DNA from: Vibrio jasicida CAIM 1864 = LMG 25398
Lineage (GTDB): Bacteria; Pseudomonadota; Gammaproteobacteria; Enterobacterales; Vibrionaceae
Direction of reading: 5' to 3'
Length of the DNA: 64,000 nt
NCBI RefSeq assembly: GCF_000400365.1
Contig: NZ_BAOG01000044.1
Coordinates: 62,001 to 126,000 of the forward strand
Shown here: positions 9,779 to 17,967 of the stretch, piece after piece
How the letters are laid out: each line of letters begins with the position of its first letter
Numbering within the stretch: position 1 is the first letter of the stretch
Position numbers and translations under genes: made by a program
Notes under the pieces: generated by a model
The model's input: the letters and a program-made list of their open reading frames with translations, nothing else
Database searches by the model: none
Told to the model about the DNA's origin: nothing

Positions 9779-10378
9779 TTAAGTATCCACGACTTTTGAA
9801 AGCTCCACGATGTTCTTCACGTTGAACTTATCCATGACTCTGCGCTTGTATGTACTGACGGTTTTGTCACTGATCGACAGAACATCGGCAATATCTCGGT
9901 TACTTTTCCCTTGTAGAAGTAACTTCATCACCGCGCTTTCTCGGCTTGATAACGTTGGGACATTTCGATGCTCTTCCACTGTTTGTTTGAACTTGAAGAA
10001 TGAATACCCTTTCGCAACCGCCTCTATAGCGTCTTTTAAGATCTCGTGATTTTCGGATTTACAGACATAACCATCGGCCCCTGAACGGAATGCCATTTGA
10101 CTATACATATGGCTAGTCTCAGCAGAAAAGAAAATCACTTTTCCGCTAAAACCATGGGATTTAATACGTTTATAAAAGTCGTAACCATCACAATCAGCAA
10201 GGTTCACGTCTAAGATAAGCAGCCCGATATCGCCTTCTTTAAGCATTTTTAAAGCTTCTTTTGAGCTTGTTGCCGTCATCACTTCATTGGCGATACCTAG
10301 GCTTTCAACAAGCGATTTAATGGCGATACAGACAAGTGGGTGATCATCAAAGATCAGGCAGTTTATTTTGTTCATCAT
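9779..10378 (-). CDS. NarL/LuxR-type response regulator
   Basis: 199 residues. Receiver domain with FDDHP, phosphoacceptor Asp in LLILDVNLADCDG, Ser in FFSAET and Lys in VCKSENHE; C-terminal LuxR-type helix-turn-helix with NRDIADVLSISDKTVSTYKRRV. The ATGATG start has a second possible Met at 10375. Gene order directly below a BvgS/VieS-like hybrid kinase and a REC-EAL protein implies phosphorylation through the kinase's HPt domain, as in BvgA/EvgA systems (known for those families, inferred here). Paralogue of the regulator at 6706-7314. Confidence 0.92.
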   Translation of the reverse strand: MMNKINCLIFDDHPLVCIAIKSLVESLGIANEVMTATSSKEALKMLKEGDIGLLILDVNLADCDGYDFYKRIKSHGFSGKVIFFSAETSHMYSQMAFRSGADGYVCKSENHEILKDAIEAVAKGYSFFKFKQTVEEHRNVPTLSSRESAVMKLLLQGKSNRDIADVLSISDKTVSTYKRRVMDKFNVKNIVELSKVVDT

Positions 10379-10382
10379 TCTT

Positions 10383-11537
10383 TTAATTCAGTATTGTTAT
10401 GGCTTCTAAAGGCATTGGTTTATCGATGTAATAACCTTGGCAAACATCGATCGTGTATTGGCGCATGGCTTGCAGCGTAATCTCGTCTTCCACCCCCTCT
10501 GCGACGACGCTAATGTTGAGACTTTTTGCTAGTGCACATATTGCGAGCACGATGTTTTTCTTTTTCGGGTCATTCACTAACCCCTGTATAAACGAGCGGT
10601 CTATTTTCAGTTCGTTAAAAGGCAATTGAGCGAGTTTTTCTAGCGATGACGAGCCAGTACCAAAATCATCGATACTCACCGTCACGCCATTCATTCTGAA
10701 TTTGAGTAAGTTTTTGTAGAGTGCGGCGCTGGTCTGAAAAGTATCACGCTCGGTAATTTCTATTGTAAATTGGTCTGGGCTGATGCCGTTTTCGTAACAT
10801 CGCTGAATAAACTGGCTTGCGAACTCGCAATCTTCAAGATTATCGTGGTCAACGTTGATTGAGACTTTTTGAGTGAGTCCACGATGCTTAATGTCGTATA
10901 ACGCGTTACTAAACACGGCATCAAACAACTCGGCGGACAAATGACAACGTTCAACAATCGGCAAAAAACAATGTGGTGGTAAAACACCATAGATGGGATG
11001 AAACCAACGAGCCAGAGCTTCAAATCCGATAATGTCACCACTGTTCGCGTCCGCCAGCGGTTGGTAGTAGTTTTTGATGCGTCCCTCGCCAAGCGCAAAC
11101 AAAAACTCTTGGTCTTGAACGTCTACGCATTGGTTAAATTTGGTGCTTTTGACTGGTTCTAGGTTCACTTGAGTCAGCATATCGATGACTTGCTGCTCTT
11201 CGTATGGTTTCAATAGCTTTCCAAGCACTTCAAAACTAAAGCTTTCACACATCGCACGCACGGCTGTCACTATCGTCAGCTCCATCGCACTGACTAGAAC
11301 AACTTTGCCTTTGTAGCCAATTTGATTGAGCATCTCCATCATGTCGATGCCATCTTTCTCTGGCATCTGTAAATCACAAAAGATGACATCTAAATTGTTA
11401 TGTTTCGCATGTGCTATCGCATCGTCGACCTTATCATAAGCAGCAACATCAACACCGTTACGTAATAACATCTGCCTTAACAACGTAATCTGTAGAGGAT
11501 GGTCATCGATCACCATCGTGTTCAGTGGTTTATTCAT
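10383..11537 (-). CDS. Response regulator with EAL c-di-GMP phosphodiesterase output
   Basis: 384 residues: receiver domain (1-125; DDHP, phosphoacceptor Asp in VIFCDLQMPEKDG) joined to an EAL domain (about 140-380). Catalytic signatures look complete: FEALARW, the Asn in SINVDH, Glu in TIEITERD, the DDFGTG loop 6, KIDRSF and VVAEGVE. It should therefore hydrolyse c-di-GMP to pGpG in a phosphorylation-dependent way. Organisation is like VieA of V. cholerae but without the C-terminal helix-turn-helix of VieA. The start overlaps the end of the kinase gene by eight bases, indicating translational coupling. Confidence 0.93.
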   Translation of the reverse strand: MNKPLNTMVIDDHPLQITLLRQMLLRNGVDVAAYDKVDDAIAHAKHNNLDVIFCDLQMPEKDGIDMMEMLNQIGYKGKVVLVSAMELTIVTAVRAMCESFSFEVLGKLLKPYEEQQVIDMLTQVNLEPVKSTKFNQCVDVQDQEFLFALGEGRIKNYYQPLADANSGDIIGFEALARWFHPIYGVLPPHCFLPIVERCHLSAELFDAVFSNALYDIKHRGLTQKVSINVDHDNLEDCEFASQFIQRCYENGISPDQFTIEITERDTFQTSAALYKNLLKFRMNGVTVSIDDFGTGSSSLEKLAQLPFNELKIDRSFIQGLVNDPKKKNIVLAICALAKSLNISVVAEGVEDEITLQAMRQYTIDVCQGYYIDKPMPLEAITILN

Positions 11538-14500
11538 GAGCTTTAATCCAGTGTCCTGCGAGGTTAACTTCGTGTTCTATCCGGTCAATAAGTCCTGTGA
11601 CGTGCGAATCGAAATCCGCGTCACTTGCCTGTTCGGCTTCAACACATAACTCAGCTAAGATAGTGACGCCTATCGCCCCTAACGCCCCTTTAATACCGTG
11701 AATAATTCGTTTCTTCTCTTGTTTACTTTCTGCCGCTTTTAAATTGGTTACGTCTTGCGTCATCGAGCTTTTAAAGACATTAGCGATCTCTTTTGCATCC
11801 TGCGCTCTAAACTTCTCTAGCCATTCAGGCCAAAGATTGTTTTTTTGTTCACTCAAGTAAGGCAGCAATTTCACCTTAAGCTGCTCAAGGTCGTATGGCT
11901 TAAAGAGAATGTCGTCGATCCCTATGGTTTTCGCTCGTTCGTTTGCCAGACGGGAATCCTCTGCGGTCACACCAATAACTGGGATTTTAGATAGCTCCTC
12001 ATTTGCTTTGAGCTTGTTCACCAATTCAAAACCATCCATCTCCGGCATATGGAAATCGGTTAATACCAAGGTAACGAATTCGTCCTGATTTACGTATTGC
12101 CATGCTTCTAAACCATTGCTCACAATTACGGGTTCTATGCCGAGTTCTCGTAGCTGCATGGTTATGACACTTTGGTTTATTGGGTTGTCCTCTGCGACCA
12201 AGACCGTACCGTGCTTCCAAGAGACCTTATCTACTGGCTTAATCGGCTCAACTGTCGGTGTACAACCTTGGCTCAACAGACTTAACAACGTATCTGGATA
12301 TTTTGCTTCTACTGCGGTTAGTGAACATATGGCGTCACAACCGCAGTTCAAATTAAGCCCTTGGTACTTCCCTTCCTCAGAAAATGTTCCAGCAAGGCTT
12401 GGGGAAATATCGGTTGCTTCCATTCCCCATACTTCACACCAATCGCGAATATTGGCAGGCAATGTCGGCGAGTAGCTATATACAATAGAAGGTTGCGCTT
12501 TGGGTTTGCAGAGCTTAACAGGCAGTTTAACCACGATGGTCGTCCCCAGTCCCGATTCAGAGTTAATCTGAAGGTCTCCGCCCATGCATTCCACAAGGCC
12601 ATCAACAATGCTTAGCCCTAAGCCTGTACCCCCAAATTTACGAGTGATCGTATCGTCCGCTTGAACAAATGGTTGAAGAATCCCATCCAACTGCGCTTCC
12701 GTCATACCGATGCCGGTGTCGGCGATTTTTAGAATCAGTTGTTCTTGATTGAGCGCAATGCTAATCCGTATCTCACCATCAGAAGTAAACTTGACCGCAT
12801 TTGATAAGATGTTCGTCGTAATTTGTACGAGTCGAACCGCGTCTACTTTTAACCAAGGGTTGGTAAAGGGTTTAACAGTCACTCGGTAATCCAACCCCTT
12901 ACTCTGCGCTTTGGGTTCAAAACTACGCACAACATCACATAAGGTTGTAATGACGTTGGTTTTTACTGGTGTCACTTTTAATTGTCCTGCTTCAAGCTTT
13001 GAATAATCCAGGACCTCGTCCACCAGCACGTTAAGGTGATTAAGAGAACGCATGGCTTGCGTGATGAGTTCTTTGTTGGTGTCGCTTCGAGTTTGACGCT
13101 CTAATAAGTCGAGTAACCCATGCGCCGCAGACAGTGGCGTTCTTAGTTCGTGGCTCATGGTCGCTAAGAAGTTTTCACGTGCACGCACTGCCGTTTGAGC
13201 TTTTTCCTGAGCATCAATCAAGGCAAACTCACGTTCTTTTTGTTCGGTAATATCTTGAAGAACCGTTAGGACAAATTTTTTCTTGCTGCTTGGTGAAAGG
13301 ATGGTTTTTCGCTCGCGGTACACATGCTGAATACCACCTTTGCAACCGGTGGACGCGCTAGTATCGGTAATGCGTTTACCTTCGATTACTTCACGCAGTT
13401 CAAGGGCATTATCGACCAACGGTTTTGCGGTTTTTCGGTCGAGAATGGTGCAACCATTGCATCGCCGATTAAGGAACAAAGAGCAGTTACTCATTTGAAT
13501 CTGGTTGTCTTCACCATGGATGAATACAATGCTGTTTATCTCTTGAATGATCCCCATCAACCACTGTTTTTCTTTCTCTTCATTAGTGGCATTGAGCTCA
13601 GCAAGGTTCACTTTCAGCTTGAGGTGCGCCAATACGAAGTAGACGACGGCGAGAAGCACCGCAAAAATGACCGCGACAAACAGTACAATGGTGGTAATCT
13701 CTTCTTCATCATAGCCATAGACAAGGTTGAAATTGCGGTAAGTCCGGTTCAACTTGTCGATCTCTTTGGCATCAATCGTATCGATGATGCTATCCAAGAT
13801 TTTCTTCAACTTGGTATTGTGGTTGGCAACGGCAAAGGCAATCGACAACGTCAGAACATCCTTTTCGCTGATCAACAGTCCATCAATGTTATCTTGCGCA
13901 ATCATGCTGTGAACAATATCGTCAGGTACGTAAGCCACATCAATTTCGCCGTTCTTTAGATCACTAAGAAGTAGCTTCAAGTCGTCATAACGAGTAAAGC
14001 GCTCTTCCTTCCATGAGTCTAAGTTAACCAGTCCCTGTTTTTTTAAACTCATCAAAATGCCTGACGTCGCATCGTGAGGAGGATGATTCTCCACATCTAG
14101 CGCTTCAATCGCAACAAAGTTATTGTGCATAAAAGGCTTCGTAATTAGCCAATCAGACGACCGAACATGATCAACATAGGCGACAGGAACAAGGTCAGAG
14201 GAAAACGCAGTCAATCCACTATCTAAGCTGTTCGTGGGCTCTATGTACTCAAATTTTAGACCTGTTCTTGAACGAATTAGGTCGATGAAATCAGGCAGGA
14301 AACCGTCTAGGCGAGCCGTGTGTGGATTGCGATAAAGAAACGGGAACGCTTCTTCGCTGCTGCTGTAAGTGATGGCTTTATTACTATCGAGATCACGACG
14401 GTACTCGACTAATAGTTTGTCGTTAACATGATATGGGTTCTTCGACGCGACCGAGCGAATATTCTTTCCGCGACGTTCCCAGCTCAAGATCTTATTGATT

Positions 14501-15180
14501 CGGTCGACCAAATCTTGGTTTGATTTTGAAGTGATAAAACTGACTTCTTCCTCGTTGAGCCAACTCGGAATGTCTACTGCCCCTTTTACAATATCGTTTT
14601 GGTCTAAATATTGATTAATGGCGACATACGTTGAGATAAGTGCATTGGCACGACCACTGCGTACAGCTTCAAATGCTTTTAGGCGCGTTTTTACTTCACG
14701 TACTTTGGTTGCACCCGCCTCTCTAATGTAGCCACAATAGACACTTCCCTCGACACAAACCCACTGAAGCTCTCGAGGATCACGTTGATTATAGTTGCTA
14801 TCGCGGTACCAGACCGCAATCGTGCTGGAGAAAAAAGGTTCTGAAAATAAGAAGTGGCTAATTCTTTCTGGTGTTTTGCTAAAACCTACCGCGCCATCAA
14901 CCGTACCATTTTCGATGTCAGTTAACAGGGCAGGAATCGTGCTATAGGAACGAAGCTCCAATTTCAGTTCGAGGACCTTGGCAATGTTAGTCAGATACTC
15001 AAGGTTGATCCCGTAGAAAGCACCGATTTCATCCCCTATTTGGGGATTTTCTGAATGCTGAGCAATAACGCCAACAACAACCGTTTCTTTTGGCTCATCC
15101 GCGGCAAACGAAACGTTTGAAGACGCAATAGCAATGAATGCGAAAATGAATACGATGTTTTTTCTAAAAATGCTAAGCAT
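11530..15180 (-). CDS. BvgS/VieS-like hybrid sensor kinase with two periplasmic binding domains
   Basis: 1216 residues. Signal peptide (FIFAFIAIASSNVSFA), two tandem SBP_bac_3-type periplasmic sensor domains (about 30-250 and 265-485), one membrane segment (about 497-520), a PAS-like cytoplasmic domain with a Cys cluster (about 563-578), HisKA with the His in SHELRTPL (about 677), HATPase_c with NAVKF, DTGIGM and GGTGLGLSI, a receiver with Asp in LTDFHMPEMDG (about 1042), and an HPt domain with His in IIHGIKGALG (about 1161). This is the classical unorthodox phosphorelay layout of BvgS, EvgS and VieS. A degenerate stretch between HATPase and receiver may be the relic of another receiver. It heads the operon with the REC-EAL, NarL regulator and GGDEF genes. 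Confidence 0.95.
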   Translation of the reverse strand: MLSIFRKNIVFIFAFIAIASSNVSFAADEPKETVVVGVIAQHSENPQIGDEIGAFYGINLEYLTNIAKVLELKLELRSYSTIPALLTDIENGTVDGAVGFSKTPERISHFLFSEPFFSSTIAVWYRDSNYNQRDPRELQWVCVEGSVYCGYIREAGATKVREVKTRLKAFEAVRSGRANALISTYVAINQYLDQNDIVKGAVDIPSWLNEEEVSFITSKSNQDLVDRINKILSWERRGKNIRSVASKNPYHVNDKLLVEYRRDLDSNKAITYSSSEEAFPFLYRNPHTARLDGFLPDFIDLIRSRTGLKFEYIEPTNSLDSGLTAFSSDLVPVAYVDHVRSSDWLITKPFMHNNFVAIEALDVENHPPHDATSGILMSLKKQGLVNLDSWKEERFTRYDDLKLLLSDLKNGEIDVAYVPDDIVHSMIAQDNIDGLLISEKDVLTLSIAFAVANHNTKLKKILDSIIDTIDAKEIDKLNRTYRNFNLVYGYDEEEITTIVLFVAVIFAVLLAVVYFVLAHLKLKVNLAELNATNEEKEKQWLMGIIQEINSIVFIHGEDNQIQMSNCSLFLNRRCNGCTILDRKTAKPLVDNALELREVIEGKRITDTSASTGCKGGIQHVYRERKTILSPSSKKKFVLTVLQDITEQKEREFALIDAQEKAQTAVRARENFLATMSHELRTPLSAAHGLLDLLERQTRSDTNKELITQAMRSLNHLNVLVDEVLDYSKLEAGQLKVTPVKTNVITTLCDVVRSFEPKAQSKGLDYRVTVKPFTNPWLKVDAVRLVQITTNILSNAVKFTSDGEIRISIALNQEQLILKIADTGIGMTEAQLDGILQPFVQADDTITRKFGGTGLGLSIVDGLVECMGGDLQINSESGLGTTIVVKLPVKLCKPKAQPSIVYSYSPTLPANIRDWCEVWGMEATDISPSLAGTFSEEGKYQGLNLNCGCDAICSLTAVEAKYPDTLLSLLSQGCTPTVEPIKPVDKVSWKHGTVLVAEDNPINQSVITMQLRELGIEPVIVSNGLEAWQYVNQDEFVTLVLTDFHMPEMDGFELVNKLKANEELSKIPVIGVTAEDSRLANERAKTIGIDDILFKPYDLEQLKVKLLPYLSEQKNNLWPEWLEKFRAQDAKEIANVFKSSMTQDVTNLKAAESKQEKKRIIHGIKGALGAIGVTILAELCVEAEQASDADFDSHVTGLIDRIEHEVNLAGHWIKAHE

Positions 15181-15260
15181 AACTGGCTTCCACGACTTGG
15201 GAGCTCAGACTAATTTGCACAGCTTAAATGTCAAATTTCGAAACTTAGCGAATTAATTTT

Positions 15261-15276
15261 ATCTTATTGATAAGAT
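15261..15276. promoter_or_regulatory. 16-base palindrome upstream of hybrid kinase
   Basis: ATCTTAT-TG-ATAAGAT: perfect 7-base arms with a 2-base centre, about 80 bases upstream of the kinase start codon. Position and symmetry suit a dimeric regulator site (autoregulation is common in Bvg/Vie-type systems), but the regulator is unknown. Confidence 0.45.
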
Positions 15277-15443
15277 GATAATTTTTAATAATTAGTAAGG
15301 ACATTCTGACAACATTATCCACCTTGGACTACAACGAAATTGCGTTCACCATCTCACCATCAACAGAACGCCTTTCGCTCAAAAACCAAACAGAACAACA
15401 TGCGCTCTATTCTGAAAAGATAAAATGGACAATGACGTACATT

Positions 15444-15499
15444 TAAAAGCCACACCTCTATTTGCTCGTGTTTGACGCTTGTTCGCATAGTGTGTGGCT
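15444..15499 (-). terminator. Possible terminator after the YfiN-like cyclase gene
   Basis: Arms AGCCACAC (15448-15455) and GTGTGGCT (15492-15499) lie just below the minus-strand stop at 15506; the downstream side on the minus strand reads TTTTAAAT. The 36-base loop is long but could fold internally, so this is a moderate call. Confidence 0.45.
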
Positions 15500-15505
15500 A
15501 TTAAG

Positions 15506-17431
15506 TTAATCCAAAATACAAGCAGGCTCTAAACAGGCTTGGTACTGATTCTTACCGCCCTTTTTCGCAAGATACATAGCCATATCCGCAGCGTTAATTT
15601 GGTCATCCAACGTCGAGTTATCTTCTCGCGCCCAATAACTCATACCGATACTTGCAGAGATATAGCAAGTGATATCGCCAAAGTAAAAGGGCTTCGCTAG
15701 GCTTTCTATGATGCGATTCGCGATCGGCTCACAACTCGAAGCCTCACGAACCGCAATCAAAAATTCATCGCCAGCAAGACGAGACACAAGATCCCTTCTC
15801 GCCACACAGTTGACCAAACGTTGAGCAACGGCTTTCAATAATTGATCGCCAACCGCATGACCGTATTGGTCATTAACCGCTTTAAATCCATCTAGGTCTA
15901 AGAATAAAATATGCTGTGAGGCACCCACATCATGCTTTTCCTGGAGTCGACGTAACGCTTTTGAGCGGTTGGCTAAGCCGGTTAATGGGTCATGGTTTGC
16001 TTGATAATTTAAACGTTTTAACTCGATGTCAATCGTCAAGTCCGTAAATGAGACCACAAACGCTTCTGCACGTCCATTTTCACTCTTCAAAGCGCGAACC
16101 TTCAGCTCACACGGCATCACACGCCCTTGTTGGTTTTTTACATCAACGTGCGTTTTGTAGTGACCCGTTTTCAATAACCTTAATTTAATCGCTTTCGTCA
16201 CTTCAAAAGGTGAAAACAATTCTAGACCTTTTAATGCATTAACCTCACCAAACCACTGTGTCGCAGATTGATTTTGAGTTTGAACGCTTAAAGCTCGATT
16301 CAATACCAATATGGCGTCTTGGTTTTGATCAAACATTAGATCGAGTAACTTACGTCTTTGCTCCGATAGCGTTTGCTCCGTAATGTCTTGAAGCTGAATC
16401 AAGCTACTCTTTTCTGTGTCCATCGGGTTACAAGAGATCAAATAGCGCTTAGTCTTGTCAACACTACGAACTTCTAACCCTTTCACTGTAGTATGCGTAT
16501 CGATTGCAAACAGGATACGCTCTACTTTCAACATAGGCTCGAAGTGACTCATCAAGAGGCTTCTCGCATCCGAATTTGATTCCATCCCTTTTAGCTCTTT
16601 TGCCGCTATAGGGTTGAAGTACGTCACCTGGTGATTTGACGAAACTACGAGTACGCAACGTTGCATTGCGTCGAGTGCACTATGGATATAACGGTTTTTA
16701 TCTTCAACACGCTTTAACACTTGCGCCACTTGTGATTCACGTTCAGCCAGACTCATGGTCATTTCATTAAAGCATTCTGTTAGCTTACCAACTTCATCTT
16801 GATGATAAACTGGCAATGTTTTTCGGAGGACCCCGACACGACTCATATGCTCAACAGAACGATGCAACGACAGCAATGGCAATGAAATTAATGAGTGTAG
16901 TAACTTTGCCAGCGCCCACGCACACAACGAAAGTAAGAAAACGATAACGCCAAGCGATAACCACATTTTCCGTTCGTTTATTAATAGGTTCTCTAAAGAA
17001 ACCCATATTTCGAGTGCGCCCAACTTCTCATCACCTAATAAGACATCGTTATGACGCATCACAACGTTGAGATGTGAACAAATCACCTGACGCTCTTGCC
17101 AGTGGCAACCTGCTGGCAGATCTTCTATCGACGCAATTGTTTTGTCATGCTGATTGATCACGACCGCGGAAATAATGTCAGGGTCGAAACTCAGGTTGGT
17201 CAGTTGCTCTTTTGCCGTGTATGCATCATCAAACATCAATGCCGCTTGTAGCGTGTTCGCCACCCCTTGGCCAAGAATATCAACACGACGCTCCAACGCC
17301 TTTTCTTGTGCAAGTACCACGTATTGAATCGCGAGCGTACCAAGACCAATGACAATAAGAGTAATCATTAGCCATGTAGGCAACATCATCTTATGCCTTA
17401 AAGGCAAACGAGCGAGACGAGAACGGATCAT
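15506..17431 (-). CDS. YfiN-like membrane diguanylate cyclase (CHASE8-HAMP-PAS-GGDEF)
   Basis: 641 residues. Membrane segment (about 18-38), a periplasmic domain of about 110 residues containing ANTLQAALMFDDAYTAKEQL and DPDIISAVV (typical of the CHASE8 domain of YfiN/TpbB), second membrane segment (about 153-172), HAMP, PAS-like regions and a C-terminal GGDEF domain. The active-site loop is AGDEF (about residue 552), a functional variant in other cyclases. The upstream RxxD inhibitory site is degenerate (ARRD), so product inhibition may be weak. It makes c-di-GMP at the inner membrane. The start overlaps the YfiR-like gene by four bases, so the YfiR-like protein is its probable periplasmic repressor. 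Confidence 0.9.
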   Translation of the reverse strand: MIRSRLARLPLRHKMMLPTWLMITLIVIGLGTLAIQYVVLAQEKALERRVDILGQGVANTLQAALMFDDAYTAKEQLTNLSFDPDIISAVVINQHDKTIASIEDLPAGCHWQERQVICSHLNVVMRHNDVLLGDEKLGALEIWVSLENLLINERKMWLSLGVIVFLLSLCAWALAKLLHSLISLPLLSLHRSVEHMSRVGVLRKTLPVYHQDEVGKLTECFNEMTMSLAERESQVAQVLKRVEDKNRYIHSALDAMQRCVLVVSSNHQVTYFNPIAAKELKGMESNSDARSLLMSHFEPMLKVERILFAIDTHTTVKGLEVRSVDKTKRYLISCNPMDTEKSSLIQLQDITEQTLSEQRRKLLDLMFDQNQDAILVLNRALSVQTQNQSATQWFGEVNALKGLELFSPFEVTKAIKLRLLKTGHYKTHVDVKNQQGRVMPCELKVRALKSENGRAEAFVVSFTDLTIDIELKRLNYQANHDPLTGLANRSKALRRLQEKHDVGASQHILFLDLDGFKAVNDQYGHAVGDQLLKAVAQRLVNCVARRDLVSRLAGDEFLIAVREASSCEPIANRIIESLAKPFYFGDITCYISASIGMSYWAREDNSTLDDQINAADMAMYLAKKGGKNQYQACLEPACILD

Positions 17432-17967
17432 GGCGCGACCTCATCTTCAACCAATAAGGAGATACTCAATAGTTGGGCACGCAGTTGTATCTGTGTTGGC
17501 GCGACGTGACTACGAGATACCATAGGACGAATACGATTGTTTACCTTAACAAAGGCGACCATGCCCCCTATTTTCACGAACTCTTCGCCATTACTGATCA
17601 ACAACGAATGAGGGTATTGATCGCGCAACAGTAAGATTTGGGACTTCTTTGCTTGCGGTATGTACAAGATATGGCAGGTGTTCGGCGTCACCGGATTTGA
17701 TAAATCATAGTAACGAGATAACTGCGGCTTACGAGCAACGATGTTTTTAAGGTGCTCGCCAACAGAGTCACTTTCAGACACACAATACTCAACTGGGGCG
17801 ATGGATTCTCCCGTCGCTATCCAATCGGCGAGCAAAGCAAAACGATATAAATAAACGGCTTTCAGATCCGCATCATCGTATTGAGCAAAGGCAAACGTCG
17901 CGCTGAGCAGTGCCCAAATCGCTATTACCCATTTCACTGCTGAGCTTCGCTCAAACCGTTTTACCAT
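17428..17967 (-). CDS. YfiR-like periplasmic protein (DUF4154)
   Basis: About 179 residues. Signal peptide (VIAIWALLSATFAFA, then QYDD) followed by the DUF4154/YfiR signature KAVYLYRFALLADW and C-terminal LLISNGEEFVKIGGMVAFV. YfiR of Pseudomonas binds the periplasmic domain of the YfiN cyclase and holds it inactive; redox or envelope stress releases it (known for that system, inferred here). Cys residues at CVSE and TCHILY could form a disulfide. I prefer the ATG at 17967, embedded in the receptor's last codons (ATGGTAA), over a TTG at 17982; this implies tight translational coupling to the TonB receptor. Confidence 0.88.
   Translation of the reverse strand: MVKRFERSSAVKWVIAIWALLSATFAFAQYDDADLKAVYLYRFALLADWIATGESIAPVEYCVSESDSVGEHLKNIVARKPQLSRYYDLSNPVTPNTCHILYIPQAKKSQILLLRDQYPHSLLISNGEEFVKIGGMVAFVKVNNRIRPMVSRSHVAPTQIQLRAQLLSISLLVEDEVAP

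Larger units (their letters stand above)
15181..15505. other. Intergenic region upstream of the hybrid kinase
   Basis: 325 bases without a gene. It carries the kinase operon promoter on the minus strand, a 16-base palindrome, and at its far side the terminator hairpin of the YfiN-like cyclase operon. The 15241-15300 stretch is very AT-rich. Confidence 0.6.

Noticed and set aside
13324..13959. 211-codon plus-strand frame inside the hybrid kinase gene.
   Set aside because: It lies antisense within a clearly coding domain-rich gene; no independent coding signal.
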